Shown: in pieces, positions 24,325 through 33,497 of the stretch
Layout of the letters: the number at the start of each line of letters is the position of its first letter
How positions within the stretch are numbered: position 1 is the stretch's first letter
Source of the DNA: Nakamurella flava
GTDB taxonomy: Bacteria > Actinomycetota > Actinomycetes > Mycobacteriales > Nakamurellaceae
DNA: 64,000 nt
Reading direction: 5' to 3'
NCBI RefSeq assembly: GCF_005298075.1
Contig: NZ_SZZH01000001.1
Location: 1,922,001-1,986,000, forward strand
The notes under the pieces: model-generated
The model's database searches: none
What the model was told of the DNA's origin: nothing
Seen by the model: only the letters and a program-made list of their open reading frames with translations
Program-made: the position numbers and the translations under genes

Positions 24325-25503
24325 ATGGTGTCGACCATGGACACGGGAGGGTCGGGCGCCCTGCTCACCGGCGCGCTGCTGCTGGTCGTCGGGCTGCTCA
24401 TCGGGGTGGTCGTCGGAGTGCTGCTCAGCCGGCGACGGGGCTGGTCGGGCGCTGGGCCGGACGGCCCCGACGTGGCCGCGGTGCTCGCGCCCGCGGCCGA
24501 CGCCCTGACCCGGGTCGAGCACCAGCTGGCCGCGGTGGAACGCGAACGCATCGGCGCCTACGCGGGCCTGCAGGAGCAGGTAGCCGCCCTGCACCGGGCT
24601 TCGGTCGAACTGGGTGGCCAGGCCCGGTCGCTGGTCGGCGCCCTCCGCGCCCCGACGGTCCGGGGGCGGTGGGGTGAGGTGCAGCTGCAACGGCTGGTCG
24701 AGTTGGCCGGCATGGTCGAGCACTGCGACTACGACGTCCAGGTCAGCGCCCCGGGCGGCGAGGGTCCCGGGGTCCGGCCCGACATGCTGGTGCGGCTGTC
24801 GGGCGGACGGAGCATCCCGGTCGATGCCAAGGTGCCGTTCGCCGCCTGGCTGGAGGCCCTGGACAGCTCGGACGAGCAGCGGCGACGCCAGCTGCTGGTG
24901 GCCCACGCCCGGGCGGTACGGCACCACGTCGACCAGTTGGCCGCCAAGTCGTACTGGCGGCACTTCCACCCGGCCCCGGAGTTCGTGGTCCTGTTCGTCC
25001 CCGGCGAGCCGCTGCTGGACGCAGCCATGTCGGTCGACCCCGGGCTGTCCGACTACGCCTTCGCCCGCAACGTCGTGCTGGCCACCCCCACGTCGCTCAT
25101 CGCCCTGCTGCGCACGGTCGCCTTCAGCTGGCGGCACGAGCGGGTGTCGGCCTCGGCCGCGGAGGTGCTCGAGGTGGGCCGCGACCTGCACGGGCGGCTG
25201 GTCACCCTGAGTACCCACCTGAGCCGGACCGGGGCGGCCCTACAGCGGGCGGTCGGCGCCTACAACCAGGCGGTCGGCTCCTTCGAGAGCCGGGTGGTGA
25301 CCAGCGCCCGTCGACTCAGCGACCTGGGCGTGGTCGGCGACGAACTGGCCGCCCCGCCTCCCGTGGACACAGCCGCCCGTGACCACCGGTGGTCGTCCGA
25401 ACGCTTCCCGTCACCCCGGTCTCCCCTGGAGTCCCCGGTCGAGTGGCCGCCCTCCGCGGAACGGCCGGTCTGGCCGGGCGAGGAGGCTACCGTGGACCGA
25501 TGA
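24325..25503 (+). CDS. rmuC: DNA recombination protein RmuC
   Basis: The protein of about 392 aa has an N-terminal membrane helix (GALLLVVGLLIGVVVGVLL), a coiled region (TRVEHQLAAVERERIGAYAGL), and the RmuC domain: GRWGEVQLQRLVELAGM, RPDMLVRLSGGRSIPVDAKVPF, and PEFVVLFVPGEPLLDAA. RmuC is a putative nuclease-fold protein that limits inversions at short inverted repeats. The Pro-rich C-terminal about 50 residues are not conserved. ATG 24325 is used; ATG 24337 and GTG 24313 are alternatives. The stop overlaps the next gene as ATGA. Confidence 0.9.
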   Translation: MVSTMDTGGSGALLTGALLLVVGLLIGVVVGVLLSRRRGWSGAGPDGPDVAAVLAPAADALTRVEHQLAAVERERIGAYAGLQEQVAALHRASVELGGQARSLVGALRAPTVRGRWGEVQLQRLVELAGMVEHCDYDVQVSAPGGEGPGVRPDMLVRLSGGRSIPVDAKVPFAAWLEALDSSDEQRRRQLLVAHARAVRHHVDQLAAKSYWRHFHPAPEFVVLFVPGEPLLDAAMSVDPGLSDYAFARNVVLATPTSLIALLRTVAFSWRHERVSASAAEVLEVGRDLHGRLVTLSTHLSRTGAALQRAVGAYNQAVGSFESRVVTSARRLSDLGVVGDELAAPPPVDTAARDHRWSSERFPSPRSPLESPVEWPPSAERPVWPGEEATVDR

Positions 25504-25958
25504 GCACCTTCGCCCCCGACCGCTCCCGTCCCCTGGCCGTGTCGTCGGCCGCGCCGGGTGTGCGGGGCTGGCCGTGGTGGGCCGCGGTGCTCGTCGCCCT
25601 GGTGTGCACGCTCATCGGCACGGCCATCGACGGCTGGGTCTTCGGCACCTTCAGCTGGGGACTGCGGCTCGGCTTCTGGATCGGCGTCGCCCTCGCCGCC
25701 CTCCTGGTGCAGCGCCGGTCCGTCTTCACCGCGATGGTCCAGCCGCCGCTGATTCTGGTCGCCGGGCTCCTCATCGGCGGCCTGCTGTTCATCAACGGGG
25801 GCGGCATGTACGGGATGGCCCTCAAGCTGATCGCCACGTTCCCCACGATGGCCATCGGCACCGCGCTCGCGGTGGCCATCGGGCTCATCCGCATCGTCGC
25901 GCAGCCGCTGCGACGGACGTCCCGCACCGCCCACGCCGCCGACGCCCAGCGGGTCTGA
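25500..25958 (+). CDS. DUF6542 family membrane protein
   Basis: The 152-aa protein has about four hydrophobic helices (WPWWAAVLVALVCTLIGTAID, GLRLGFWIGVALAALLVQR, PPLILVAGLLIGGLLFING, TFPTMAIGTALAVAIGLIR) with polar ends. RGWPWWAAVLVALxxTxIGxxID is typical of the DUF6542 actinobacterial family, usually found beside ispH. It is coupled to rmuC by ATGA (25500-25503). Function unknown. Confidence 0.78.
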   Translation: MSTFAPDRSRPLAVSSAAPGVRGWPWWAAVLVALVCTLIGTAIDGWVFGTFSWGLRLGFWIGVALAALLVQRRSVFTAMVQPPLILVAGLLIGGLLFINGGGMYGMALKLIATFPTMAIGTALAVAIGLIRIVAQPLRRTSRTAHAADAQRV

Positions 25959-25974
25959 CCGGGCGGCTCGTCCA

Positions 25975-25995
25975 GGGCCCGACCAGGTCGGGCCC
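25975..25995. terminator. Hairpin between DUF6542 gene and ispH
   Basis: GGGCCCGAC and GTCGGGCCC pair perfectly over 9 bp around a 3-nt loop (CAG). Position between two convergent genes suggests a bidirectional terminator; no T-run. Confidence 0.6.
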
Positions 25996-26002
25996 GAGCG
26001 GC

Positions 26003-26992
26003 TCAGGCGGAGGCCGGGCGCAGGTCGCGCCGCAGTTCCTTGGGCAACGAGAAGGTCAGGGTCTCGGTGGCCGCCGTGATCTCCTCGGCCGGCGGGAACC
26101 CGTTGTCCTGCAGGTGGGCCAGCACCCCGTGGACCAGGTCGTCCGGCACGGACGCCCCACTGGTGATGCCCACCGTGACCACTCCGTCGAGCCAGGCCGG
26201 GTCGATCTCACTGGCGTCGTCGATGAGGTACGAGGCGTCGGCCCCGGCGGCCAGCGCGACCTCGACCAGGCGCACCGAGTTCGACGAGTTCTTCGAGCCG
26301 ACCACCAGCACCAGGTCGCACTCGCCGGCGATCTGCTTGATGACCTCCTGGCGATTGGTCGTGGCGTAGCAGATGTCGTCGCTGGGCGGCGCGGCCATCA
26401 ACGGGAACCGCTTGCGGAGCAGACCCACCGTCTCCAGCGTCTCGTCGACCGACAACGTCGTCTGCGAGAGCCAGATGACCTTCTCCGGGTCACGGACCTG
26501 CACGGTGTCGACCTCGGACGCGTCGTTCACGATCTGGATCGACTGCGGGGCCTCACCGTGGGTGCCCTCGACCTCCTCGTGGCCGCGGTGACCGATGAGC
26601 AGGATGTCGTAATCCTCGGACGCGAAGCGCCGGGCCTCCTTGTGGACCTTGGTCACCAGCGGGCAGGTGGCGTCGATCACGCGCAACTGACGGTCGGCGG
26701 CCTCCTCGTGCACGGCGGGCGACACGCCGTGCGCGGAGAACACCACCAGTGCACCCTCGGGGACCTCGTCGGTCTCCTCGACGAAGATCGCGCCGCGAGC
26801 CTCCAGGTTGGCCACCACGTGCTTGTTGTGGACGATCTGCTTGCGGACGTACACCGGGGCGCCGTACTGCTCCAACGCCTTCTCCACGGTGATCACGGCC
26901 CGGTCGACCCCGGCGCAGTACCCGCGGGGGGCCGCCAGCAGGACACGGCGGCGGACGTCGTCGGCGGGCGGCGGGGTCGAGGGGGAAACCAT
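26003..26992 (-). CDS. ispH: 4-hydroxy-3-methylbut-2-enyl diphosphate reductase
   Basis: The 329-aa [4Fe-4S] enzyme is the last step of the MEP isoprenoid pathway, giving IPP and DMAPP. Cluster cysteines are in [23 protein letters not shown] and [11 protein letters not shown](K)N; the HGV and THGE-type active-site segments ([18 protein letters not shown]) are present. ATG 26992 is used; TACCAT 7-12 bp upstream could be a -10, making it leaderless. It diverges from the lipid-droplet protein gene, a conserved arrangement with xseA in actinobacteria. Confidence 0.96.
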   Translation of the reverse strand: MVSPSTPPPADDVRRRVLLAAPRGYCAGVDRAVITVEKALEQYGAPVYVRKQIVHNKHVVANLEARGAIFVEETDEVPEGALVVFSAHGVSPAVHEEAADRQLRVIDATCPLVTKVHKEARRFASEDYDILLIGHRGHEEVEGTHGEAPQSIQIVNDASEVDTVQVRDPEKVIWLSQTTLSVDETLETVGLLRKRFPLMAAPPSDDICYATTNRQEVIKQIAGECDLVLVVGSKNSSNSVRLVEVALAAGADASYLIDDASEIDPAWLDGVVTVGITSGASVPDDLVHGVLAHLQDNGFPPAEEITAATETLTFSLPKELRRDLRPASA

Positions 26993-27130
26993 GCCTCCAT
27001 GGTAGGGGCGCGGTGGAGCGACCCCGGGTGACGAGCGCCATCGCCCGCCGTCCGGTGGGCGCGAGCACGGAACGCAGCACCCGCCCCCCTGCCGGTGCCA
27101 CCGGGCCACCTCATACGGCAGTCTGGTCAC

Positions 27131-28021
27131 ATGGCTTTCCCCCTGCCGCTGCCGCTCAAGATCGCCACCGGCCTCGTCGTCACCGGGGTCGAACGGATCC
27201 GCAGCCTGCCCGCCGATCTGTCCGCCCTGCCGGTGCAGGCCGCCGGCTACGCCCTACGCGTGTCGATGAAGGTGCAGCAGGAGATCGCGGAGCTCGCCAC
27301 GAAGGGCGACGAGACGCTCAGCGCCGTCTTCGGCGGCGGACAGCCGGAGCGTTCGCCGCTGGCCACGTTCGACGACGACCTGCCCACCCCACCGCGGCCC
27401 CGTCCGCGGCCGAGCGGGACCGGTGCGGCGGAGCGACGCCAGCCCGAGACCACCGGTCGCGGCGACGAGACGGGGTCGACCGCCACCGTCACCCCTGTCG
27501 ACCGCGCCCGCCGGGGCGTCAAGCCCACCGTTCCGGTCGTCCCCCCGGGCGCCCGCATCGACGGCGTCCCCGTCGAGCCCGAGGACACCACCCCCACCAC
27601 CCCGGCCCCCACCACCCCGGCGGAGACGACCACGGCACCCGCCGACGCCGCGCCCCGGGAAGACGCCGAGCCGGCGGCACCGGCCGAGACCCTCGTGCCC
27701 GCCGACTGGTCGGTCACCCGGGAGGATCCGGCCGCCGCGGCCGCCGCGATCGACGAGCCCACGGCCCACGTCGCCACCGAACCCGACCCGGTGGTGTGGA
27801 CGACGGCGACCGACGAGCCGATCGCCGGCCCGCCGGTCACCCCGCCGCTCCCCCTGCCCGACTACGACCAGCTGACGGTCGCGCAGGTCCGCGGGCACCT
27901 GCGCCGGTTGACGGCCGACGACGTGCAGTCGCTGCTCGACCACGAACAGCAGTCCGCCGCGCGGGCCCCGTTCCTGACCCTGCTGTCGAACCGGCTGGTC
28001 ACCCTGCAGCACTCGTCGTGA
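27131..28021 (+). CDS. Lipid droplet-associated family protein
   Basis: The 296-aa protein has a conserved N-terminal about 70 residues ([30 protein letters not shown]... [29 protein letters not shown]), a long Pro/Thr/Ala/Glu linker, and a conserved C-terminal helical segment ([31 protein letters not shown]). Its homologues sit between ispH and xseA in mycobacteria and relatives, where the family is annotated as lipid-droplet associated. The C-terminal DYDxLTxxQxRxxLxxL motif resembles a Rho-N-like fold. Its stop overlaps xseA as GTGA. Confidence 0.75.
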   Translation: MAFPLPLPLKIATGLVVTGVERIRSLPADLSALPVQAAGYALRVSMKVQQEIAELATKGDETLSAVFGGGQPERSPLATFDDDLPTPPRPRPRPSGTGAAERRQPETTGRGDETGSTATVTPVDRARRGVKPTVPVVPPGARIDGVPVEPEDTTPTTPAPTTPAETTTAPADAAPREDAEPAAPAETLVPADWSVTREDPAAAAAAIDEPTAHVATEPDPVVWTTATDEPIAGPPVTPPLPLPDYDQLTVAQVRGHLRRLTADDVQSLLDHEQQSAARAPFLTLLSNRLVTLQHSS

Positions 28022-29469
28022 GCACCCCTCCCAGCACCACCGGCGCCGGGCCGGCGGCCGAGCAACGCCCCGCCCCACCCACCCGGGCCGGCGACACCAC
28101 CCGCGAGAACCCCTGGCCGGTCCGCGCTCTCGCGCAGCGGATGACCGAGTACGTCGCCAAGGCCCCGGCCGCCTGGGTGGAGGGACAGATCGCGCAGCTG
28201 TCCCTGCGATCGGGCGGGATGTCCTTCCTGACGCTCCGCGACCCGGTGGTGCCCATGTCGCTGTCGGTGGCGTGCGGGCGGACCGTGTTCGCCGACTTCC
28301 CCACCCCGCCCGGCGAGGGCACCCGGGTCGTCGTGCACGGGAAGTTCGAGTTCTACCCGGCCCGCGGCACCCTCACCTTCCGCGCGGACGAGATGCACCC
28401 CGTGGGCCTGGGCGAGCTGCTCGCCCGGCTGGAACGGTTGCGCCGGCTGCTGGCCGTCGAGGGGCTGACCGCCCGGGAACGCAAGAAGCCGTTGCCGTTC
28501 CTACCGGGGACGGTCGGCCTCATCACCGGCCGGGCCAGCGCCGCGGAGTCCGACGTGTTGTCCAACGCCCGCGCCCGTTGGCCGGCGGTCCGGTTCCGGA
28601 TCGAGAACCCTGCGGTGCAGGGCGTTTTCGCGGTCGAGCAGATCATCGAGGCGCTCCGCCGGCTGGACGCCGACCCGGAGGTCGACGTCATCGTGCTCGC
28701 CCGCGGCGGCGGCAGCGTCGAGGACCTGCTGCCGTTCTCCGACGAGACGCTGTGCCGGGAGGTGTCCCGCTGCCGGACCCCGGTCGTCTCAGCCGTCGGC
28801 CACGAACCGGACCATCCGATCGTCGACGACGTGGCCGACGTGCGCTGCTCGACCCCGACCGACGCCGGCAAGCGGGTCGTCCCCGACGCGGTGGCCGAGC
28901 GGGCGCAGATCGCCATGCTCTCCCACCGGGCCCGCCGGGCGCTGACCGGCTGGGTGCAGACCGAGGAGGCCCGGCTCCGCCGGCTCACGTCGGCCGCGGT
29001 GCTCGTCGACCCGCTCACCCCCATCACCGCCCGGCGCACGGAGGTCGAGCGGCTGCTGGAACGCTCCCGGCGCGTCGTCGACCGCACCCTGGACGGTCAG
29101 GAACGCGACCTGGCCCACCGTCGCGCCCAACTCACCGTGCTCGGCCCGGCCGCCACCCTGGCCCGCGGCTACGCCGTCGTGCAGACCGGCGGACCGGGCG
29201 GACGCGTGCTGCGCTCGATCGAGCAGGCGAAGACCGGCACCCCGCTACGGATCCGGGTCGCCGACGGCGCCGTTCTGGCGGCCACTCTCGGACCCGAACG
29301 ATCCGGACCCCTGGGTCTGCGGCCGCGCCCCGCGCCCGGGACGACCCCCGTCGGTGCCATCCCGCTCGGCGGCGAGCCCGCCCCGGCCATCGAGACCGAG
29401 GCCCCCGGCCGGACGGACGACCCGGCGACCGATTCCCCCGCTACCACCCCGGCAGAGAGCACCCGATGA
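28018..29469 (+). CDS. xseA: Exodeoxyribonuclease VII large subunit
   Basis: The 483-aa subunit has the N-terminal OB fold (APAAWVEGQIAQLSLRSGGM...) and the nuclease core with ARGGGSVEDLLPFSDE, VVSAVGHEPDHPIVDDVADVRCSTPTDA. With XseB it degrades single-stranded DNA to oligonucleotides. A non-conserved C-terminal tail of about 70 residues (from about 410, Pro/Gly/Thr-rich) is longer than usual. GTG 28018 overlaps the previous stop, and its own stop overlaps xseB as ATGA. Confidence 0.95.
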   Translation: MSTPPSTTGAGPAAEQRPAPPTRAGDTTRENPWPVRALAQRMTEYVAKAPAAWVEGQIAQLSLRSGGMSFLTLRDPVVPMSLSVACGRTVFADFPTPPGEGTRVVVHGKFEFYPARGTLTFRADEMHPVGLGELLARLERLRRLLAVEGLTARERKKPLPFLPGTVGLITGRASAAESDVLSNARARWPAVRFRIENPAVQGVFAVEQIIEALRRLDADPEVDVIVLARGGGSVEDLLPFSDETLCREVSRCRTPVVSAVGHEPDHPIVDDVADVRCSTPTDAGKRVVPDAVAERAQIAMLSHRARRALTGWVQTEEARLRRLTSAAVLVDPLTPITARRTEVERLLERSRRVVDRTLDGQERDLAHRRAQLTVLGPAATLARGYAVVQTGGPGGRVLRSIEQAKTGTPLRIRVADGAVLAATLGPERSGPLGLRPRPAPGTTPVGAIPLGGEPAPAIETEAPGRTDDPATDSPATTPAESTR

Positions 29470-29717
29470 GCATCGACCGCAGCACCACCGCCCCCGGCCC
29501 CGCCGCGGACGAGCAGGACGACACCCCCCGCAGTTACGAGGACGCCCGCGACGAGCTGGCCGCGGTGGTCGCGAAGCTGGAGACCGGGGGCCTGTCCCTG
29601 GACGAGTCGCTCACCCTGTGGGAGCGCGGTGAGGCGCTGGCCGCGCTGTGCGGCACCTTCCTGGACGGGGCCCGCGAACGGGTCGAAGCCGCGCTGCGGA
29701 CCGCCGAGCAGCAGTAG
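29466..29717 (+). CDS. xseB: Exodeoxyribonuclease VII small subunit
   Basis: The 83-aa helical protein has the family pattern SYEDARDELAAVVAKLETGGLSLDESLTLWERGEALA. It pairs with XseA and is joined to it by ATGA (29466-29469). Ends 3 bp from the convergent panD stop. Confidence 0.95.
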   Translation: MSIDRSTTAPGPAADEQDDTPRSYEDARDELAAVVAKLETGGLSLDESLTLWERGEALAALCGTFLDGARERVEAALRTAEQQ

Positions 29718-29720
29718 CGG

Positions 29721-30137
29721 TCAGCCCCGCCCGATCCCGGAGGGGATGAGCCCGAACCCGGCGGGCACGTCACCCGGGTCTGCGCCGGTGCTGACGATGC
29801 GGTTGTCGGCGTCGACGAACACCACCGACGGGGTGCGGGTGCGGGCCTCGGAATCGGTCAGCAGGCCGTAGCCGATGACGATGACGATGTCGCCGGGATG
29901 GATGAGGTGCGCGGCGGCGCCGTTGATCGACACGATGCCCGAACCGCGGTCACCGGCGATGACGTAGGTCGACAAGCGGGCGCCGTTGGTGACGTCGACG
30001 ACGTCCACCTGCTGGCCGGGCAGCAGGTCGGCGGCCTCCAGGAGATCGGAATCCAGGGTGATGGAGCCGACGTAGTGCAGGTCGGCCGCGGTGACCGTGG
30101 CCCGGTGGATCTTGCCCACCAGCATGGGACGGAGCAT
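29721..30137 (-). CDS. panD: Aspartate 1-decarboxylase proenzyme
   Basis: The 138-aa pyruvoyl enzyme makes beta-alanine for pantothenate and CoA. The self-cleavage site is Gly24-Ser25 in [10 protein letters not shown], which yields the pyruvoyl group; Lys9 (GKIHRATVT), Tyr58 region ([15 protein letters not shown]) and NGAAAHL are conserved. Normal length. It is a single gene here, apart from panC. Confidence 0.96.
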   Translation of the reverse strand: MLRPMLVGKIHRATVTAADLHYVGSITLDSDLLEAADLLPGQQVDVVDVTNGARLSTYVIAGDRGSGIVSINGAAAHLIHPGDIVIVIGYGLLTDSEARTRTPSVVFVDADNRIVSTGADPGDVPAGFGLIPSGIGRG

Positions 30138-30264
30138 CGGTGATCGTCCTTCCTCACAGCCGGATCGCGAAGGTCCGGTACGTGCTCCAGCATCACATCG
30201 CCGGCGCGGCCGGCGCGCGTGAGAGCACTCACAGCACCGTCCGACGGAGTGGCGGCGGCCCGCC

Positions 30265-30270
30265 TACGCT
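30265..30270 (+). promoter_or_regulatory. -10 box of the PHP gene (leaderless)
   Basis: TACGCT followed by 6 nt (GGCCCG) and ATG 30277, with no ribosome-binding site; typical leaderless actinobacterial layout. Confidence 0.6.
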
Positions 30271-30276
30271 GGCCCG

Positions 30277-31293
30277 ATGGATCCGATCACTGCCCTGCGC
30301 CGGATCGGTTTCCTGCTCGAACGGCAACAGGCCCCGACGTACCGGGTGCGCGCGTTCCGGTCGGCCGCGCTGATCCTGGCCGGGCTCGCGCCGGCGGAGC
30401 TGCGTCGCCGCACCGAGGACGGCACCCTCACCGATCTCAAGGGCATCGGCCCGAAGACGTCGACGGTGATCCGGCAGGCGCTCGCCGGGGACGTCCCCGA
30501 GTACCTGGCCGCACTGGAAGACGGGCTCGCCCCGCTGGTCGACGGCGGTGCGGATCTGCGCGGCGCCCTGCGGGGCGATCTGCACGCACACAGCGAGTGG
30601 AGCGACGGCGGCAGCCCGGTCGAGGAGATGGCCGTCACCGCACTGGAGCTCGGGCACGAGTACCTGGCGATGACCGACCACTCCCCCCGGCTGACGGTGG
30701 CCAACGGTCTGTCCCCAGAGCGGCTGGAACGCCAGCTCGACCTGGTCGAGACGATCAACGGCCGACTCGCCGGGCAGGGTTTCCGGCTGCTCTCGGGCAT
30801 CGAATGCGACATCAACGAGGACGGCACCCTCGACCAGAGCGACGAACTGCTCGGCCGGGTCGACATCGTCGTCGCCTCGGTGCACTCCAAGCTGCGGTCG
30901 GATGCGGGAGCGATGACCAGGCGGATGCTGCGGGCCATCGAGAACCCGCACACCGACGTCCTCGGGCACTGCACCGGGCGGCTGGTGACCGGCGGCCGAG
31001 GGACCCGACCGGAGAGCCAGTTCGACGCGGAGCGGGTGTTCGCCGCCTGCGTCGAGTACGACGTCGCCGTCGAGATCAACAGCCGTCCCGAGCGCCTGGA
31101 CCCGCCGCGCCGGCTGCTGCGGCAGGCCGTCGCGGCCGGGTGCCGGTTCTCCATCGACACCGACGCGCACGCCCCCGGTCAGCTCGACTGGCAGGCCTAC
31201 GGCTGCGCGAGGGCGCAGGAGTGCGAGGTGCCGGAGGAGCGGGTGGTCAACACCTGGCCGGTGGACGACCTGCTGGCCTGGACCCGCGCCTGA
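30277..31293 (+). CDS. HhH-PHP domain phosphoesterase (PolX C-terminal-like)
   Basis: The 338-aa protein has an N-terminal helix-hairpin-helix region (TDLKGIGPKTSTVIRQAL, residues about 52-69) and a PHP domain from about 106: RGDLHAHSEWSDG, MTDHSPRL, GIECDINEDGTLD, ASVHS, LGHCTGR and DTDAH give the metal-binding His/Asp set. This resembles the nuclease/phosphoesterase half of bacterial PolX without the polymerase part. It may act on DNA ends or on phosphate esters; the substrate is unknown. Confidence 0.85.
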   Translation: MDPITALRRIGFLLERQQAPTYRVRAFRSAALILAGLAPAELRRRTEDGTLTDLKGIGPKTSTVIRQALAGDVPEYLAALEDGLAPLVDGGADLRGALRGDLHAHSEWSDGGSPVEEMAVTALELGHEYLAMTDHSPRLTVANGLSPERLERQLDLVETINGRLAGQGFRLLSGIECDINEDGTLDQSDELLGRVDIVVASVHSKLRSDAGAMTRRMLRAIENPHTDVLGHCTGRLVTGGRGTRPESQFDAERVFAACVEYDVAVEINSRPERLDPPRRLLRQAVAAGCRFSIDTDAHAPGQLDWQAYGCARAQECEVPEERVVNTWPVDDLLAWTRA

Positions 31294-31306
31294 CCTGGTC
31301 GGCCGC

Positions 31307-31855
31307 TCAGACCAGGGCGGCGGCCAGCGTCGCGAACGACTCCGGCGTCGCGGTCCCGGTGATCAACCAGGTCGCCTCGCCCGCGGTGCGGTACCAGGCC
31401 ACCTCGGTGCGCCGGCCGGAGGTGACGGTCCACTCGACGCCGTCGACGGTCTGCAGGCCGGTGTTGGGGCCGATCGACCCCAGCTCGGCGGGCAGCACCG
31501 TGGCCGGCGGTCCGGCGGCCTCGATGATCGTGATGAACCGGCCGTCGGGTGTCAGCCACCCGCCGCGGACGGTCGCGACCTGACCGGCCGGCGCCGTGGC
31601 CGGGTCGACGAAGGTGAACGAGCTGGGCTGCCAGTCGGCCGGCAACTCCCGGGGCACGGCCAGGTCGAACCCGACCAGCGGAGCCGCCCGGTCGAACCCG
31701 CCGCTGACGTCGGCCACCGGGGCCTGCCCGTCGCTCGGCCGGCCCGGCGAGAACGACACCGCGCCGTAGGCCCAGCCCAGCAGGATCGCGACGACGGCCA
31801 GCACGGCGATGGACCACGCCATGTCCCGCAGGGTGTTCGGCCGTCTGATCGCCAC
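31307..31855 (-). CDS. DUF4245 family membrane-anchored protein
   Basis: The 182-aa protein has one N-terminal transmembrane helix (DMAWSIAVLAVVAILLGWAYGAV) and an extracytoplasmic domain with FDLAVPRELPADWQPSSFTF, GGWLTPDGRFITIIEA and VEWTVTSGRRTEVAWYR. DUF4245 genes lie near fum and glpX in mycobacteria; here the gene is next to fumC. The start is GTG. Function unknown. Confidence 0.82.
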   Translation of the reverse strand: MAIRRPNTLRDMAWSIAVLAVVAILLGWAYGAVSFSPGRPSDGQAPVADVSGGFDRAAPLVGFDLAVPRELPADWQPSSFTFVDPATAPAGQVATVRGGWLTPDGRFITIIEAAGPPATVLPAELGSIGPNTGLQTVDGVEWTVTSGRRTEVAWYRTAGEATWLITGTATPESFATLAAALV

Positions 31856-31982
31856 GGCTCCATCGTGTCACGCCGAGCGGCCGGGGCCGGCTGGGGGTTT
31901 CGCCGCGGCGGCCGGCCCGGCTGTGACCCATTTCGCCATCACCGGATCGTCCCCGGGGCGGTCCGCACCGGCGGGGCACCGA

Positions 31983-31988
31983 TAGTTT
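31983..31988 (+). promoter_or_regulatory. -10 box of fumC (leaderless)
   Basis: TAGTTT (31983-31988) followed by 7 nt (GACCGGC) and ATG 31996. No ribosome-binding site lies between them. Confidence 0.6.
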
Positions 31989-31995
31989 GACCGGC

Positions 31996-33417
31996 ATGGC
32001 TGAACACGACGACGGGGTCACCGGCGGCACCGACCAGGCGTACCGCATCGAGCACGACACCATGGGCGAGGTGCGCGTCCCCCGCGACGCCAAGTACCAG
32101 GCCCAGACCCAGCGGGCCGTGGAGAACTTCCCCATCTCCGGCCGGCCGCTGAGCCGGGCACAGATCCGGGCGCTGGCGCTGATCAAGTCGGCGGCCGCGA
32201 CCGTGAACGCCCGGATGGGCATCGTCGAGCAGGAGACCGCCGACGCGATCACCGCCGCCGCGCAGCGGGTCGCGGGCGGCGAGTTCGACGCCGACTTCCC
32301 GCTGGACGTATTCCAGACCGGGTCGGGCACCAGCTCGAACATGAACACCAACGAGGTGCTCTCCACGCTGGCCACCGAGGCGCTCGGCCGCAAGGTGCAC
32401 CCCAACGACCACGTCAACGCCTCGCAGTCGTCCAACGACGTGTTCCCGACGTCGATCCACGTGGCCGCCACCGAGGCCGTCGTCCGTGAGCTCATCCCCG
32501 GCCTGCGGCACCTTGCCACCGCCCTGGACACCAAGGCCGCCGAGTGGGCCACCGTGGTCAAGTCCGGCCGCACCCACCTGATGGACGCCACCCCGGTCAC
32601 CCTGGGCCAGGAGTTCGGCGGGTACGCCGCGGCCATCCGCTACGGCATCGAGCGGGTCACCGCCTCGCTGCCCCGGCTGGCCGAGCTGCCGCTGGGCGGC
32701 ACCGCCGTCGGCACCGGCATCAACACCCCGCCCGGCTTCTCCGCCGCGGTCATCACCGAGCTGGCCCACACCATGGACCTGCCGTTCACCGAGGCCCGCA
32801 ACCACTTCGAGGCGCAGGGCGCCCGGGACGGCCTGGTCGAGATGTCCGGCCAGCTCAAGGTCATCGCGGTCAGCCTGACCAAGATCTGCAACGACCTGCG
32901 CTGGATGAGTTCGGGCCCGCGGGCCGGCCTGGCCGAGATCGCCCTGCCCGACCTGCAGCCGGGCAGCTCGATTATGCCGGGCAAGGTCAACCCGGTGCTG
33001 CCGGAGGCCACCCTGATGGCCTGCGCGCAGGTCATCGGCAACGACGCGACCATCGCGTTCGCCGGCGCCTCCGGCACGTTCGAGCTGAACGTGATGCTGC
33101 CGATCATGGGCGTGGACCTGCTGGAGTCGATCACCCTGCTGTCCACCACCAGCGTGCTGCTGGCCGACCGCTGTATCAGCGGCATCGTGGCCAACGTCGA
33201 CCGCTGCCGCGAGTACGCCGAGTCGTCCCCCTCCATCGTCACCCCGCTGAACAAGTACATCGGGTACGAGGAGGCCGCCTCGGTCGCCAAGCAGGCGCTC
33301 AAGGAGAACAAGACCATCAAGGACGTCGTGCTGGAGCGCGGCCACGTCGACAACGGCCGGCTCACCCGCGAGCAGCTGGACGCGGCGCTGGACGTGCTGT
33401 CCATGACCCACCCGTAA
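31996..33417 (+). CDS. fumC: Class II fumarate hydratase
   Basis: The 473-aa TCA-cycle enzyme hydrates fumarate to L-malate. It has [46 protein letters not shown] and the superfamily signature [16 protein letters not shown] with the catalytic Ser loop. The iron-free class II form, of normal length. Start ATG 31996 is supported by the leaderless -10 and the family N-terminus ([19 protein letters not shown]). Confidence 0.96.
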   Translation: MAEHDDGVTGGTDQAYRIEHDTMGEVRVPRDAKYQAQTQRAVENFPISGRPLSRAQIRALALIKSAAATVNARMGIVEQETADAITAAAQRVAGGEFDADFPLDVFQTGSGTSSNMNTNEVLSTLATEALGRKVHPNDHVNASQSSNDVFPTSIHVAATEAVVRELIPGLRHLATALDTKAAEWATVVKSGRTHLMDATPVTLGQEFGGYAAAIRYGIERVTASLPRLAELPLGGTAVGTGINTPPGFSAAVITELAHTMDLPFTEARNHFEAQGARDGLVEMSGQLKVIAVSLTKICNDLRWMSSGPRAGLAEIALPDLQPGSSIMPGKVNPVLPEATLMACAQVIGNDATIAFAGASGTFELNVMLPIMGVDLLESITLLSTTSVLLADRCISGIVANVDRCREYAESSPSIVTPLNKYIGYEEAASVAKQALKENKTIKDVVLERGHVDNGRLTREQLDAALDVLSMTHP

Positions 33418-33432
33418 GCCCCCGGTCACGCC

Positions 33433-33472
33433 CGAAGGCCCGGTCCCCCTCGCGCGGGGGGCCGGGCCTTCG
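33433..33472. terminator. Strong GC hairpin terminator after fumC
   Basis: A 17-bp stem, CGAAGGCCCGGTCCCCC with GGGGGGCCGGGCCTTCG (one G-U pair), closes a 6-nt loop (TCGCGC). It lies between fumC and the convergent membrane-protein gene, so it can serve both. Confidence 0.85.
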
Positions 33473-33497
33473 GCGTTGTCGGGTGTCGCCTCGCAGG